In this document: one piece after another, positions 34,300 to 46,005 of the stretch
Position numbering within the stretch: the first letter of the stretch is position 1
How the letters are laid out: every line of letters begins with the position of its first letter
Assembly (NCBI GenBank): GCA_947034895.1
Contig: OX344764.1
Coordinates: 73,451,348 to 73,515,347, forward strand
From: Rhytidiadelphus loreus
Taxonomy: Eukaryota; Streptophyta; Bryopsida; Hypnales; Hylocomiaceae
Direction of reading: 5' to 3'
Length of the DNA: 64,000 nucleotides
Translations under genes and position numbers: made by a program
Notes under the pieces: model-generated
Database searches by the model: none
The model's input: the letters and a program-made list of their open reading frames with translations, nothing else
What the model was told of the DNA's origin: nothing

Positions 34300-34924
34300 C
34301 AATGGAGGTTGGAGTCAAGATTTGAGAGTTAACTCCTTTAAGACTATACAATCAACTTTTTAACAGCAGATGAAAGCAAACACATCCCAAGCATACAAAA
34401 ATGCATTTTTTTCATCCAAATTTCAGTTCAAATACTTTTTAAATGCATAATATTTACAATAGTAACATTGTAGTTTGGGGGGGGGCGTTGCTGCAAGTTA
34501 CCTTGAGAAATTGAAGGATGTATTATTCATACAAAGTCTAGATAAATAATTGAAAAGGTCCTAGGTAAACAAGTTTTGCCCTTCACGGAGAGAACCTGAA
34601 GAAACAATAAAATACTCAACTTTTAGAAATTTTAAGATCTATAAAGTGAAGGACACACTAGACTTGACAAACTTCAAACCTTAGCCCAACATTTCCCTGT
34701 TCAAAATTGGTTTGATGTTTGGTCCTTCAGTTGGAAGATGAAAGCGCTATCAATAGCAACTTCAAATTGCAATGCATCACCAAACAATTCTACATCATGC
34801 CCTCAACAGAATAGAAAACAAAATTATTCTCTGTGAGAAACTCAACCCCTAACTGCAGAAGTAGCACCAAAATTCACAAAGACGGGAAACATCACAAAAT
34901 TCGACTGCAAGCAACAAATCTTAC

Positions 34925-34985
34925 CTTCAGATAGCATGTGATTCCAAATCCGCAACTTCACGCTGGAGAGCTACAGCGCAAGACC
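34925..34985 (-). other. Candidate 61-bp leader exon of left kinase gene
   Basis: On the minus strand the block is preceded by CTTGTCTTTGCAG and followed by GAAG|GTAAGA, strong acceptor and donor sites. The right copy (58701-58766) has the same sites but is 66 bp. A 5-bp difference would break a coding exon, so this is more likely a non-coding leader exon. In the right copy one frame is open, so a coding role there cannot be excluded. Confidence 0.45.
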
Positions 34986-35499
34986 CTGCAAAGACAAGAA
35001 CGAAATGTTAAAACCATTTTGATAATAATATTTGGAGAAGAGCCTGCACAGAAACGCAGAAAACGTGATGTGATAGTTTTCGAGCTCCTCAAATAGCTAG
35101 GGGAAACAGACATACCATCAGTACAACAACTTCTAATTCAAAACAGTAAAATGAAATGAACGAGGCTGAACCGGGGAATTCAACATTCTAAGCAAACAAA
35201 AGTAACTCTCTTGACTGCCTATCGCATATTAACTACGAGATGATCCAGAATACTATTCCGCCTGCCAGTAAATTTTCTCGCAGATCACTTTGCATTTCTA
35301 AGGTGATGAAAATAAGTAACCGCAGCATGAACCTCACATACATGTATCCGCGTAAGCAAAAGAAAGGAACCTGGAATAAGTTAAAGAAACACATCCACGT
35401 CTAAAAACTCTCCCGCAAATTGGAGTGCTGCATACAAATCTAACAAAACAGGACAAAATCACGACATTATAGCGTGGCTCAAGAAGCTTGAAAGGACAC

Positions 35500-35885
35500 C
35501 GGAAATTCAGGGAATGCGAAGATCCTTTCGAAATTCACAAGCACTGCTCTGAGATATCTCGAACTGCTGACGCTCAAGGTGAAGACCGACAGACATAGCA
35601 TCCAACGCTACCCCTCGGCCTCAGTCGCTCTGAATCCTTCTACAACAGAAACCCTAAGAGTACTCGTGTGTTCTGTACCCAGAGGAACCTCAAACTCCAG
35701 TGAAATCAAACCAGTGAAGCTCTACCGACACCAAATTCCTAACACTGCAAAGCGATTCGGATTTGCGCATCGTCTTCCATGACGTGATAGTGAACCGTCG
35801 TGGGCCGCAGGTATAGCATCTCTCCCACTCGCTCTCCAGGAACAACAACTGGAGATTTCCAGTGCAAAATGTCGGTAACTTACGC
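35500..35885 (-). promoter_or_regulatory. Conserved promoter/first-exon region, left gene
   Basis: This matches 59270-59640 closely, more than the flanking spacers, and homology between the units stops just beyond, near ATGTCGGTAA. Position (2.4-2.8 kb upstream of the start codon, outside the leader exon) suggests the transcription start and promoter. No TATA box is obvious. The short reading frames differ by frameshifts between copies, arguing against coding. Confidence 0.4.
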
Positions 35886-35972
35886 AGTGTTTGAAGTTCC
35901 ATGGGCGATAATGGTGGCGTTGAGGTAGCCAAAGTCGCCAAGCCGTGGGCCCGTGGCTGATGAGTTGTGTAA

Positions 35973-36813
35973 GAGCATCGCCACCCCTGCCCCGTATGTG
36001 GGGCCGGGACGGCAAAAAATTGGGCCGGTCTTCAAAGCTGTCCCCACCGTGTCCCTGGCAGAGCCCGGTTGCAAGCCAAGCGCACCAAATATTGTATTTT
36101 TCTCCTCAGCACAGTGCGCACGGTTCAAACTTCTCCGCGCCCGGAATTTGAAGATCTTCCTGTTTTTTTGGTGTTTTGTTGTTGAAGATTTGATGGCGGC
36201 TGACAGTCGAGGCTTGGTTAAAGGACGCAGGGCGGGCGAGGGCTTCACTAACGAGCTGTAGCAGAAACTACCAAGCAACAATCAAGACTTTTTTTAATCG
36301 CGTCTATGTGGGCCAGGGTTATTTTCAAAAAAGTTCCCCCGCTCATGGAGGGCTCCGGCAGTCCAACGGTGGGGTGTGCAGGCTCCCCAGTGCCCGGGAT
36401 TAATATTTGCCATGCCACCGTGGGTTCATCGTGGGAGATTGGCCGCCCCACGGTGGCGATGCTCTTAGTTTTCTCCACAGCACAGCATTCGCGGTTCAAA
36501 CTTCCCCGCACCTAGAGTTTGAAGATCTTCCTATTTTTTTGGTGCTTTCTTGTTGATGATATGGTGAGCGACAGAGCCAGTCATCACTGAGGGGCTATTC
36601 ATTACTGTCCCAGAATCTCCCGAGCAACTTCAAAGGCTTTTTTTAACTGAAATTTGTGGACCAGGGTTTCATGACAAAAAGTTCCACCACATTTGGAGCG
36701 CTCTGGCTGTCCCAACGGTGGGGTGGAGCAACCCAATAGTGCCCGGGATTGCTGCCTGGCACGCCACTATGGTTTCACTATAGGGGATTGGCCGCCCCAC
36801 AGTGGCAATGCTC
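35973..36813. mobile_element. Harbinger-like (TAA-flanked) element with duplicated right half
   Basis: Starts GAGCATCGCCACC after TAA (35970-35972) and ends CAATGCTC before TAA (36814-36816). The interior contains a direct repeat of about 350-380 bp (36096-36465 and 36468-36813, both ending with GATGCTC or ATGCTC). One interpretation is a nested or tandem pair. The TAA/TTA target and GAGCATC ends fit PIF/Harbinger-type MITEs of plants. It lies directly upstream of the kinase gene's conserved promoter region. Confidence 0.55.
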
Positions 36814-36816
36814 TAA

Positions 36817-37549
36817 GAGCATCGCCACCGTGGGACGGCCAATCCCCCATGGCAAACCCACGTTGGCATACCAAAATATTATTGCAGACACGGTTGCCAC
36901 AAACTGCCCCACCGTTCAACCAGCTAGTGAGTCTAAATCCGGCATATTCTTCTGCCACAATTGCAGAGACCCACGAATTTTAGCATGGACGGTTAAAAAA
37001 AAAAAAAAAGTTGCTCGTTCCGGGCGCAATTCTACTTTCCCCGTGCACGCTGTCCTGAGGTGAAATTCGGAAATTTTGTTGCGCCCGGTTGCCAAATGGG
37101 CTCTGCTAACGTCACAATGGGGGAGATTTGGAGACCGGGCTACCTTTTGGCCGTCCCGGCCCCATGTGCAATATATGGGGCTAGGATGGCCAAAAGGTAG
37201 CCCGGTCTCTAAATCTCCCCCACTGTGAAGCACCAAAATTTCCGAATTTCACCTCAGGATAGCGTGCACGGGGAAAGTAGAACTGCACCTGGGGGTTCGT
37301 GTTTTCTGAGTTTTCTGAGTTGTCCATCCATGTAGCAACAACAAGTGAGCAACTTTTGGGTCTTTTTTTAACCGTCCCATGCTGAAATTTGTGGGTCTGT
37401 GCAGTCGTGGCAGAAGGATATGCTGGATTTGAGGCTTACTAGCCGTCTGAATGGTAGGGTAGTGCATGACATCTGTGTCTGCAATAATATTTTGGCACTC
37501 CACCTTGGGTTTGCCGTGGGGGATTGGCTGTCCCACGGTGGTGATGCTC
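36817..37549. mobile_element. Foldback element, TAA-flanked, 733 bp
   Basis: The entire element is a long inverted repeat. Left arm 36817-37165 (opening GAGCATCGCCACCGTGGGAC) mirrors right arm about 37185-37549, with the centre near 37175. The central stem of about 50 bp around GGCCGTCCCGGCCCCAT is nearly perfect. TAA flanks both sides (36814-36816 and 37550-37552); the left TAA is shared with the preceding element. RNA from it would form a long hairpin. Confidence 0.7.
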
Positions 37550-37571
37550 TAACAATTCTATTTAAGCTCAA

Positions 37572-37793
37572 CCCTTAAAGGACAAAGGGGTGACCTTGGA
37601 AATCATCCCTTTTCATTACCGTGTGCATCATGGGCTTTAAAAATAGCAAAAGCACTCATTGGAAGTCAAAGTACTGTAGAAGACTTCCCCTTTTCACAAC
37701 AAAATTCCAAAGATGAATAGTTGCACTTTTGTCCTACTACAAGGATTCCTTGTCATCCATCAGACACTAAACATCCTCCTCAACATTTAAGGG
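37572..37793 (+). mobile_element. piggyBac-like MITE, short family, copy 1
   Basis: Ends CCCTTAAAGGACAAAGGGG and, inverted, CCCTTAAATG. Flanks TCAA (mutated) and TTAA (37794-37797). It is the inverted-orientation homologue of 40254-40463 along its full length. Confidence 0.68.
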
Positions 37794-37857
37794 TTAAAAG
37801 ACAAGCCAGTCACCGTGGAAATCATTTGTTTGGGTAGCACGTGAATTGTTGGCTTAA

Positions 37858-38493
37858 CCCCTAAATGCCCAAGGCACCAAAATGTGGTATTGAAGAAACT
37901 TTGAAGTTGAATAAAACTCTACCAAACTGCTATTTTTAGTAGTTTATATTTTTGATAGGTTCTTTTTGAAGTCTAGTTTTAACATCAATAATCCGATTTT
38001 GAAAATGAATGATTATGGTTTTTCTATTCAAGATTTAGTGCAAGGGTACCCATTGCAATCTTGACTTTCTGCAATGTTGAGGACTCCTGGAAATGAGCCT
38101 CAAATACATTAAATCTTGGAGAAAAAATCACACTAGAAATTCATTTATAAAAATTATAGAGTAGATTTTCAAAAGCCATAAATTGATTGAGGTTATGCTT
38201 GTTAGGCCCTTCAACCTCATATTTTTTTGGTGACCAATTTTTTAGATTTGACATGCAAAAAGAGAGCTCAAAGATTTTCATAGTTTTAACACCCTCATGA
38301 TCAAACATTATGATCTTTCAATCCTTAAATGATATTATTGTATTTTCTTTTCCTATGTGATTTCTAACATGTTTAGTTTGAAAATGTATGGTTACAATTC
38401 AAAAAAAATTGATTCAACTTATCAAAATGGTGACTTTTTGTTCAATTCAGAGCAAATTTCAAGAGGCTCAAAAAGGCCTTGGGCATTTAAGGG
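37858..38493 (+). mobile_element. piggyBac-like MITE, family A, copy 1
   Basis: TTAA (37854-37857), then CCCCTAAATGCCCAAGGC. The right end is GCCTTGGGCATTTAAGGG followed by CTAA. The 18-bp inverted repeats differ at one base. The body matches 38638-39290 over its whole length. Non-coding. Confidence 0.75.
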
Positions 38494-38637
38494 CTAACAA
38501 GAGTTTTGCAAAGCAAATGTTAGTAAGGTAAGCAAGCGATACACTATTTGAAGGGTATGGTCCAATTTTGAATTGGAAGGGCAACGATGGTGGGGTTGAA
38601 GTAGCCAAAGTCACCATGGTGAGTGCTAGTAGTTTAA

Positions 38638-39290
38638 CCCCTAAATGCCCAAGGCACCAAATTTTGGTGTTGACAATACTTTGAAGTTAAATAAAACCTA
38701 ACCAAGTTGCTATTTTTAGTAGTTTTATTTTTTTGAAAATTTCTTCTTGAAGTCTAGTTTTAGCATCAAAAATACGGTTTTGAAAATGATTGATTATGAT
38801 TTTTCTATTCAAGATTTTGTGCAAAGGTGACCATTGCAACCTTGATTTTCCGTAGTGTTGAGGGCTCTTGGATATGAGCCTCAAATACACTAGATCTTGG
38901 AGAAAAAATCACATTAGAAATTCATTTAAAAAAATTATAGAGTAGATTTTGAGAAGCCATAAATTGATTGGGGTTATGCATGTTAGGCCCTTCATCCTCA
39001 TATTTTTTTGGTGACCGACTTTTTAGATTTGACACATGAAAAGAAGATTGAAAGACTTCAAATTAGTTTCAGAATTCTAACACCCTCATGATCAAACATT
39101 ATAATATTTCAATCCATAAATGATATTGTTGTGTTTTCTTTTCCTATGTATGTGATCTCTAACATGTTCAATTTGAATTTTTATGGTTACAATTCAAAAA
39201 AAAATTTATACAACTTATCAAAATGTTGGCTTTTTGTTCAATTTAGAGCAAATTCCTAGAAGCTCAAAAAAGGTCTTGGGCATTTAGGGA
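38638..39290 (+). mobile_element. piggyBac-like MITE, family A, copy 2
   Basis: TTAA (38634-38637), CCCCTAAATGCCCAAGGC at the left, and GTCTTGGGCATTTAGGGA then TTGA at the right. The body is the same as copy 1, in the same orientation, 145 bp further on. Confidence 0.75.
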
Positions 39291-39364
39291 TTGACGAGGG
39301 GATTAACAATTGTATATCAACTTGAAGTAAGGATGATTTTCATCTAATATTTTTTGTTTATTAA

Positions 39365-40167
39365 CCCCTAAATGCCTGGGCGACCAAATATGGTCCATCT
39401 GAAATTTCAGGCTCATTTTGGAGTGGATAGTTAAATTCGTTTGACCGGTTTAAAAAAAAATTCAAGCAATTTTTAGGGTTAACTATTGAAAACTTTCATT
39501 TTTCACTGTAAAAGGTACATATTTGATTGTTGAGAGGTCTCCAAAGCCATATATGTCCATTAGTGGAAGAGTAAAGCTTTCAAATTTTACTTCATTTTCC
39601 AACTTTGAACAATTTCACTTGATTTGAGATTTAAAAACTTGTATTTATCCGTTTGCTTTGAAAATGGTTCCAATGGAAAGAGTAAAGTGTTTTCTTGATT
39701 TTCACCATTGAAAATTTAAACAAGAAAGTGTTGATTTGGAGTTATTTGTGATTTATACTTATAAAAGAAAATTGCATCTCAACAATTGCAAGGTGGATTG
39801 TGTAATGAGTTTAATAGCTTTTCAAGTGATATTAAGTTTTTTGAAAGGGTACTTTAGTGTGCTAACACAATTTGTAGTTGTTCATGTCACCTCCAATCCC
39901 AAAAGGCTTTTATGTGCAAATTTCTGAAACATTGTGAAGAGGGACAACATATTAAAAATAGAAAACGTACATTTCTCTTATTATAATCTCACAACTCTTA
40001 TGCAATTTTGCACTCAAAATTGGTGTGCATACTAATAAGCAAGCTCTTTAAACATCCATACGGTTAGATTTTGAAAAAAAAACATTTTGCTTCAATGGAG
40101 ATAACTATAAGTCCATGTTCTTTTTTTATGGGAAAAACACACTTGGAAAGGCTTAGGCACTTAGGGG
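39365..40167. mobile_element. piggyBac-like MITE, 803 bp, perfect TTAA flanks
   Basis: TTAA at 39361-39364 and 40168-40171. Ends CCCCTAAATGCCTGGG and, inverted, CCCCTAAGTGCCTAAGCC. The ends are related to family A but the interior is different, so the same transposition machinery moved at least two unrelated cores. Confidence 0.75.
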
Positions 40168-40253
40168 TTAAGTAAACAATGGGCTTAATCCTAAAAGAAT
40201 GCTCTAAACCTAAAATTAATGTATTATGGTGGGATGGATGACTTCATTGTTAA

Positions 40254-40463
40254 CCCTCCAGTCAAACATCGAGGAGGACGTTTAATTTGTATCTAATGGA
40301 TGACAAGGAATCCTTGTAGTAGGATAGAAGTGCAACTATTCATCCTTGAAATTTTGTTGTAAAAAGGGGACTTCCAATGAGAGCTTTTGCTATTTCTAAA
40401 GCCCATGATTCACACGGTAATGAAAAGGGATGATTTCCAAGGTCACCCCTTTGTCCTTAAGGG
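40254..40463 (-). mobile_element. piggyBac-like MITE, short family, copy 2, with paralogous empty site
   Basis: TTAA at 40250-40253 and 40464-40467. The right unit reads GACTTCATTATTAACTATAG at 61182-61201, with a single TTAA and no insert, against GACTTCATTG-TTAA-[element]-TTAACTATAG here. This pair shows the insertion boundary and the 4-bp target duplication directly. Confidence 0.85.
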
Positions 40464-40467
40464 TTAA

Positions 40468-43250
40468 CTATAGAAACAAAAAATGCTCCAATAATATTGG
40501 TTCAATAATCAAAGTATTTTAGTTGGTGACTACCTTTGTCATGGGGGTGAGAGCCTTTTAGAGTTAACCATACGACCTTGGATGGTTGCAAATGGCAAAA
40601 AGCAGCTAATGGATGACTTTCAAAATTAATTGTGTATTTAAAGAATGCACTTATTGGTCCAGAAATTAGATCATTTTCAATTGGCAAAGCACCATGATAA
40701 TAGGTCTTTTCATCTTGTTTTTCAAGGTTAAATCTTATGTGACGGAACCTATAACCACGTGGTTACACTTCAAAAGACTTCAATCTTTATTGTCCATTTT
40801 GCACCTAAATTGAACTGAATCTTCTTATTTCTTTCTTATTATTTAGAGGTGAAGTCACTTATCATCTATAGATAAATAAAAATTCAAATTCTTCTATAAA
40901 AACATAAATGAAATTATCATGATTTTTTATATAAAAAATAAAAAATAACATTGAAGTGCAAAATAAGCTTAAAAAATCTAAATTTTTTACCTATGGGTGT
41001 AAATTATAGTACATAATTTTTTTTTTAATAATTCTATAATTAGAAATATAAGTTAATATGGTTATAGACCCCAAAATCAAATAGTGATAAAACATTTAAT
41101 TTGGGGAATTTTCAAAATTTCAAATTAGACTAGACACTAGACTTTTTCAGCTTCATTTCATTTCTCAATTTAAAATTTACAAAATGACATTAGTTTTTTT
41201 GTGCTAAAATTTAGATTAAGAATTAGGGCATAGAATTTGCCAAGTATACTAGAAATGCATTTCTTGATTTGCAAATTTAGCATCTTCTTTTGAAAATAAT
41301 TCTATAGTTATATAAATAAATTGGAATTTTTCACCACCAGAGTACTATAATAACACTTAAGAAACTTTTTTTTTAAAATTGGTTAAAAATCATTCGTTTC
41401 ACAGTAAGGAAAAACCTTCACTAGTACAAATGCACATTGAAGAAACCATTTCAAACTATTACTAGAATAAAAAGGAGGCTTCCTAAGGGCTCAAGGAGGT
41501 TCTCTAGGTTGTGAACTACCACAGTTCTGGTCAAAATATCATATAATTTAATAATGAATACAAAAAAAATTAATAAAAAAATTTTAATTTAAAAAATAAT
41601 CATAATAATAAATTAAGTAAGTAATCAAATCTAACATGATGGGCAATTTCATTAAAATAGCGGTATTCCATGTGCCATTTTCAAATTGCCTTCTCTAAAC
41701 TGTAAAATTGACATCTAGGAGTCTAGGACTAGTATAGATTTTAGAAATCTTTGATTTTTATAGATTCCATAAATCTAGGACATATAAAGGTGTCAAATTG
41801 TAAAAATGACATCTTGGATAGATGTAGATTTTAGATATCTAGGAAATATATAGATTTCAAACTTCTAAGACTATTGTATATTTCAGATTGCCCGGTTTGA
41901 ACCGTAAAATTGCCAAAGTAGTGGAATGACGCTATTTTAACAAAATTGCCCATTATGGTAGTTTTTCAACTACATTAGATTTAGAATTCTATAATTTTGG
42001 ATTTAATTTAACATTAAAGATTTTTATTTTCTTAAATAATTATTTAATTAAACTATATTGTGCAATTTAGGCCTAGTAGTTTGTTGATTTTTTGTTTTTT
42101 GTTTTGGTCAACATTCTCCATTGTCTAGGAACTCATAGCCTTCCTTAGGCCCGAGCTTAGACCTCATTCTTCTTCCAATGGTTAGGATGTTAAACCTGCG
42201 TTTTTTTAAATGCAATTGTATTAGTTTTAGCCTAGATTTAATACAAAACAATGGTTTGAAATGGGTTTTTAATGTGGATTTTTACAATTAGTAAGTGTTT
42301 GTTTAATGTAGTTTTCTTTTGTTTGATATTATGAGAATGTCAATTGTACAAGCTAAAAAGTAATGAAGGTGCTATCAAACAATATTACATTCAATTGTGT
42401 ATATCTAGAAGTACATGTAATCAGTAATTTGATAACTATTGTTTTTCCAAAACATACATGGACTTGAAGCTGCCAATATTTGTGGTTTACAAAGAGTAGA
42501 CTGAATTGTGTGGCACAACAATGGCAGGGTTTGACACATAAAGAAGATAAACTCTAACTCTTCATACCAACATGAATAAAGAAATTATTCAATCCTAACT
42601 GGGTCACACAAATAGTTACACTAAATGTCAAAGATGGTAAGGATTAAAAATAATCTACAATACATCAATTCTCTTTTAGCCATATGATTTTTTTTCTCAA
42701 ATTTTACTTTTACAAATTAGCAATTTGGAATGCTAAAAATTATGATTTTGAAGTGATGACAAAGATGGATTTCTTTTATAGTTTACTATTTGAAGTATAA
42801 AACCCTAGAGCTATAAAATTAATTGTAATTTGTGAAGGACAAGTCCATTGCAAAATGGTCAAACATCATGTTTGAGCTAATTTGGCCTTTTAAATTGTGT
42901 TTTAAATCTTAATACTATATTTTTAGTAAGTGACATTATAGATTGCATTAAAAAATTATTTGGTGAAAAATGATCATAGTTGTAATTATTGTAGCAAAAA
43001 GTGAAAATAAATTAATAAATATAGAAAAAACAAACAATTCAATTAGTTTGAATTTGGGGGAAGTTCAAGTAAAAATGAAGATTTGTTAATAAAAATAAAA
43101 ATAAAAATATATTAATTAGAATATATGTTAGAATAATTTGAAACTTTTACCGTAAATGAAGGTTAGATTGAGAAACATTGTTTTATAAAATTTTAAAAAG
43201 AAAAAAATTGAAGAAAATAAAATGAAATACACACAATTATATTGTGTAAT
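40468..43250. repeat. Downstream part of the duplicated unit, gene-free
   Basis: This matches 61196-64000 with interruptions: 41457-42180 exists only on the left, 62154-62470 and about 62650-63160 only on the right. Entirely AT-rich, with no supported gene. Confidence 0.6.
41641..41951. mobile_element. MITE with GGGCAATTT ends
   Basis: GGGCAATTTCATTAAAATAG at the left is mirrored by GCTATTTTAACAAAATTGCCC-type sequence at the right (ends 41951). It lies within the left-only block 41457-42180. The interior repeats short GAT/CTA-rich words (CTAGGA, AGATTT). It shares its end design with 34121-34299. Confidence 0.58.
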
Positions 43251-43810
43251 TTGGATTCTAATACATAGAGCTTGCAATTGCAATAATTCTTCTAATTTTT
43301 GAATTTTTCAAATTTTTCAAATAGAATAGGAATAAAACTTATCAAACTGCATTTTTTTAGTTCAAATCAAATTCCAAAAATGGTTATAGTTTGAAAATCC
43401 TAAATCTAAGATTGTCAACTTAGCAACTTCAATAAGCCATAGATTGATAGATAGCAAATTATAAGAGTTTTGAATCTAAATTTGGAAATGTAAGATTACT
43501 AGTGGCTAGGAAGGGAGAACCAACAAAACATGAGGGAGAAAGACTTAGGCAAAAATTGTTTAGGGATTTTGGAAAACCCTAATTATGATGATTGACTACA
43601 ATTACATTTTAGTTGCATTTTTTCTAAGCTTTGAATTCAAATGCATGTATACATGTACATGTAATTATATAGGAAATTTTTTTTTTAATTCAATGTAGTG
43701 GAATTTGGAAAAAATCCAATCCAATCCAAATCAAATCAAATCAAATTTCATACAAGATTGGAAATAACATTCCAATGCCCTAAAGCCTTACAACACAAAA
43801 AATGCAACAT

Positions 43811-44640
43811 CTATTTAGAAGTATCGGAAGAGTGCTTCACCTTCAACACTTCAACAAATAAAGTTGTCATCTGCAGTTGTCCCTTCAACACTATCTCCCT
43901 ACTCTCTTTCATTATCAACTTCTCAGTGATTTGCAATTTCATTTTCTTTACCTCTAGAATTTCCTTAGAAAAATCGATGATGGTGGCGGCAATAGAATCT
44001 CCGGTAGTCAACTTCCTCTTTCTCTTTCCAATACTCTTGTTGACCCTTCACATTATGATTGGTTAACTACCTCTGTGCTTGGTAATAGTTATGAAGAAGT
44101 ACACCTATAGGGGGGATAGGAGTTCTAGACAAAGGTACCTTCATCATTATCATTGCCAATGCGAACTTTTAAATGTTGCAAGCAAACACACTGATCAATA
44201 CTATGAGGCACACCGTTGATTCTAGTAGTACCACCAAAAATATCGTCAAAATTTTCATACAATGGTGTCCAAGTGGAAGGTGGAATTCCCGTTTCATCTT
44301 GTTCCACTTGTTCTACTTTTGTCTCTAAATTCTTTGAGGTTTGTTAGGGAACTATGCATTCAACTATCTTACAAAGGACTCCCAATTCGCAACTTGAAGG
44401 GCTTGCAATTGTACTTTCATTACTTTTTTTCACACATGTCTATAAGAAACCTTAAAGTCCACTCCTTCCACTCCTTTAAATTTGAAGTACCACCCCTACA
44501 TCTCTTTTGAGTCTTTGAAAACCATCCCCCCTCATTACCAAGCATAAGTACAAATAGTCCCCCCTTGGAAGCTCCGATCCATAATGTCACCAAAAAAACT
44601 AATCCTAACTCACTCTCAAGCAAACACACTCAAAACGTAG
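43811..44640 (-). pseudogene. Broken trihelix/SANT-like DNA-binding protein
   Basis: Minus-strand pieces in order: GGWFSKTQKRCRGGTSNLKE (44420-44629), then IPPSTWTPLYENFDDIFGG (44125-44307), then SIGKRKRKLTTGDSIAATII and a Lys/Glu-rich helix with QLQMTTLFVEVLKVK (43811-44040). A TP/S-rich middle followed by KRKR and a coiled C-terminus is the usual plan of plant trihelix/Myb-SANT-like proteins, some of which belong to Harbinger transposons. Stops and frame changes separate the pieces. It lies in DNA not shared with the right unit. The family call rests on pattern recognition only. Confidence 0.42.
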
Positions 44641-44649
44641 GCATCATAT

Positions 44650-46001
44650 ATTTTGACGTTGCACGTTGCTCGTTTACTTAGCTTCATGTGCACGGGACTA
44701 ATGCATGGAGGATCCTAAATGAGCAATGCTAGCAACAAATTCATTGGTGAGTCACCTAGGCAAATAGTTTCTGGTGGATGTTTCAAACTATGGAAAGGTT
44801 GGCAAGGTCAGTCGGGTGAAATAACTTTGATCGTCACGGATGTTGGAAAACAAAGGCAATTCTAACTTCAGGGTTCCTTAAAGAGACCATTTACCATCTG
44901 ATCCGCAATTTTGGGGAGTTTGAGCTTATTTTTCTTAAAAGATAAATGAAATTGGCATGTAATCCAAGTCATTTAGCATTATTGGACCTTTGTGGAATTA
45001 GTTATTGGTTTTGAAGTTGGAATTATTACATAAGGCTTTTTAAGTGTTCATTTCTTGATATGCTTCATGTTAGTACATTGATGAATGCAATTGGTATATT
45101 CATTTGAAGAAAATAGTGTGTATGTCTATGTTAAAGAGTGTGGTTGCTTTATGGACCTCTTGCCTTTATTTACAGATATCCGTAAGCTAGGCATTAAGCC
45201 TGAATCTAGTTTAGAAAGGCATAGTTAGAATGGTTTTGGAGTAGAAAATATTTGAATGGCACCTTAATTAGAATGGTTTTGGAATCAAATGTAAATTTGA
45301 ATTTGCAAGGTTGTAATTGCAACTATTATAGGGGGACATATTTTAGTTTGTAATTCATGACCATTTTTACATTGTAGACCCCTTTTAAAGAGCCGTTTAA
45401 CTCACATACTTCACCTAAATTACAAGGGAATTTGGATGAACTTATGGTTTAGGGTGATTGCAAAAAACACTTGTCTTATTCTTTGTCCCCTTGGCCTTAG
45501 ACAAGTGATTTTTTGCTCATAACTTTTGTGTCACATGTGATTTTTATATAAAATTTGAAATGAAGGTAGTTGTAGTAGTTATAGACATTGAATAATTTTT
45601 TTGTATTTAAAAAAATTTATTTTACTATTTTTAAATAGATTCCAATTGGATGTCTATCTTGGCCATTTTGATAGGGTTCAGTACTATTTTTGATCCAAAA
45701 ATGCAAATTTGAAGCTCAAAATTGAGATTCAAGGACTTATATAAAGTTATACATGCCCAAAAATAGATTTTCTAAATATAATGAACTGATCACTTTCCAC
45801 ATCTGCTCAAAGAGCACTACCTTTGAGCAAGTGCAGATAACACAATTTTTTTTCCCATAGATGAAAATGGTTGAGAAGGAGCATCTTGAAGTTAGAAAAT
45901 ATGCATTATTTTGTTAAATTTTTTTACTAAATTTCTAAAAATCAAACATCAAAGTGTCCATTTTCTTTGAATTTTTCATCGTACTTTTTTTGTACATAAA
46001 T
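44650..46001. other. Gene-free AT-rich stretch
   Basis: No supported frame, no inverted repeat and no similarity to other parts of the window that I can see. Confidence 0.35.
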
Positions 46002-46005
46002 TTAA

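Larger units (their letters stand above)
26130..43250. repeat. Left unit of a large direct segmental duplication
   Basis: Homologous in order and orientation to 50095-64000. Matching anchors: 26137/50098, 27655/50401, the kinase exons (28592/52819 and 33105/57002), 34925/58701, 40731/61430 and 42841/63724. The offset is about 24 kb up to 35.9 kb. It falls to about 20.8 kb after that because the left unit carries extra elements at 36-40.5 kb. The 43.2-50.1 kb stretch has no counterpart in the window. Confidence 0.85.

Noticed and set aside
37854..38497. TTAACCCCTAAA blocks as interstitial telomere arrays
   Set aside because: The word occurs once per end and in inverted pairs bordering defined elements, never in tandem.
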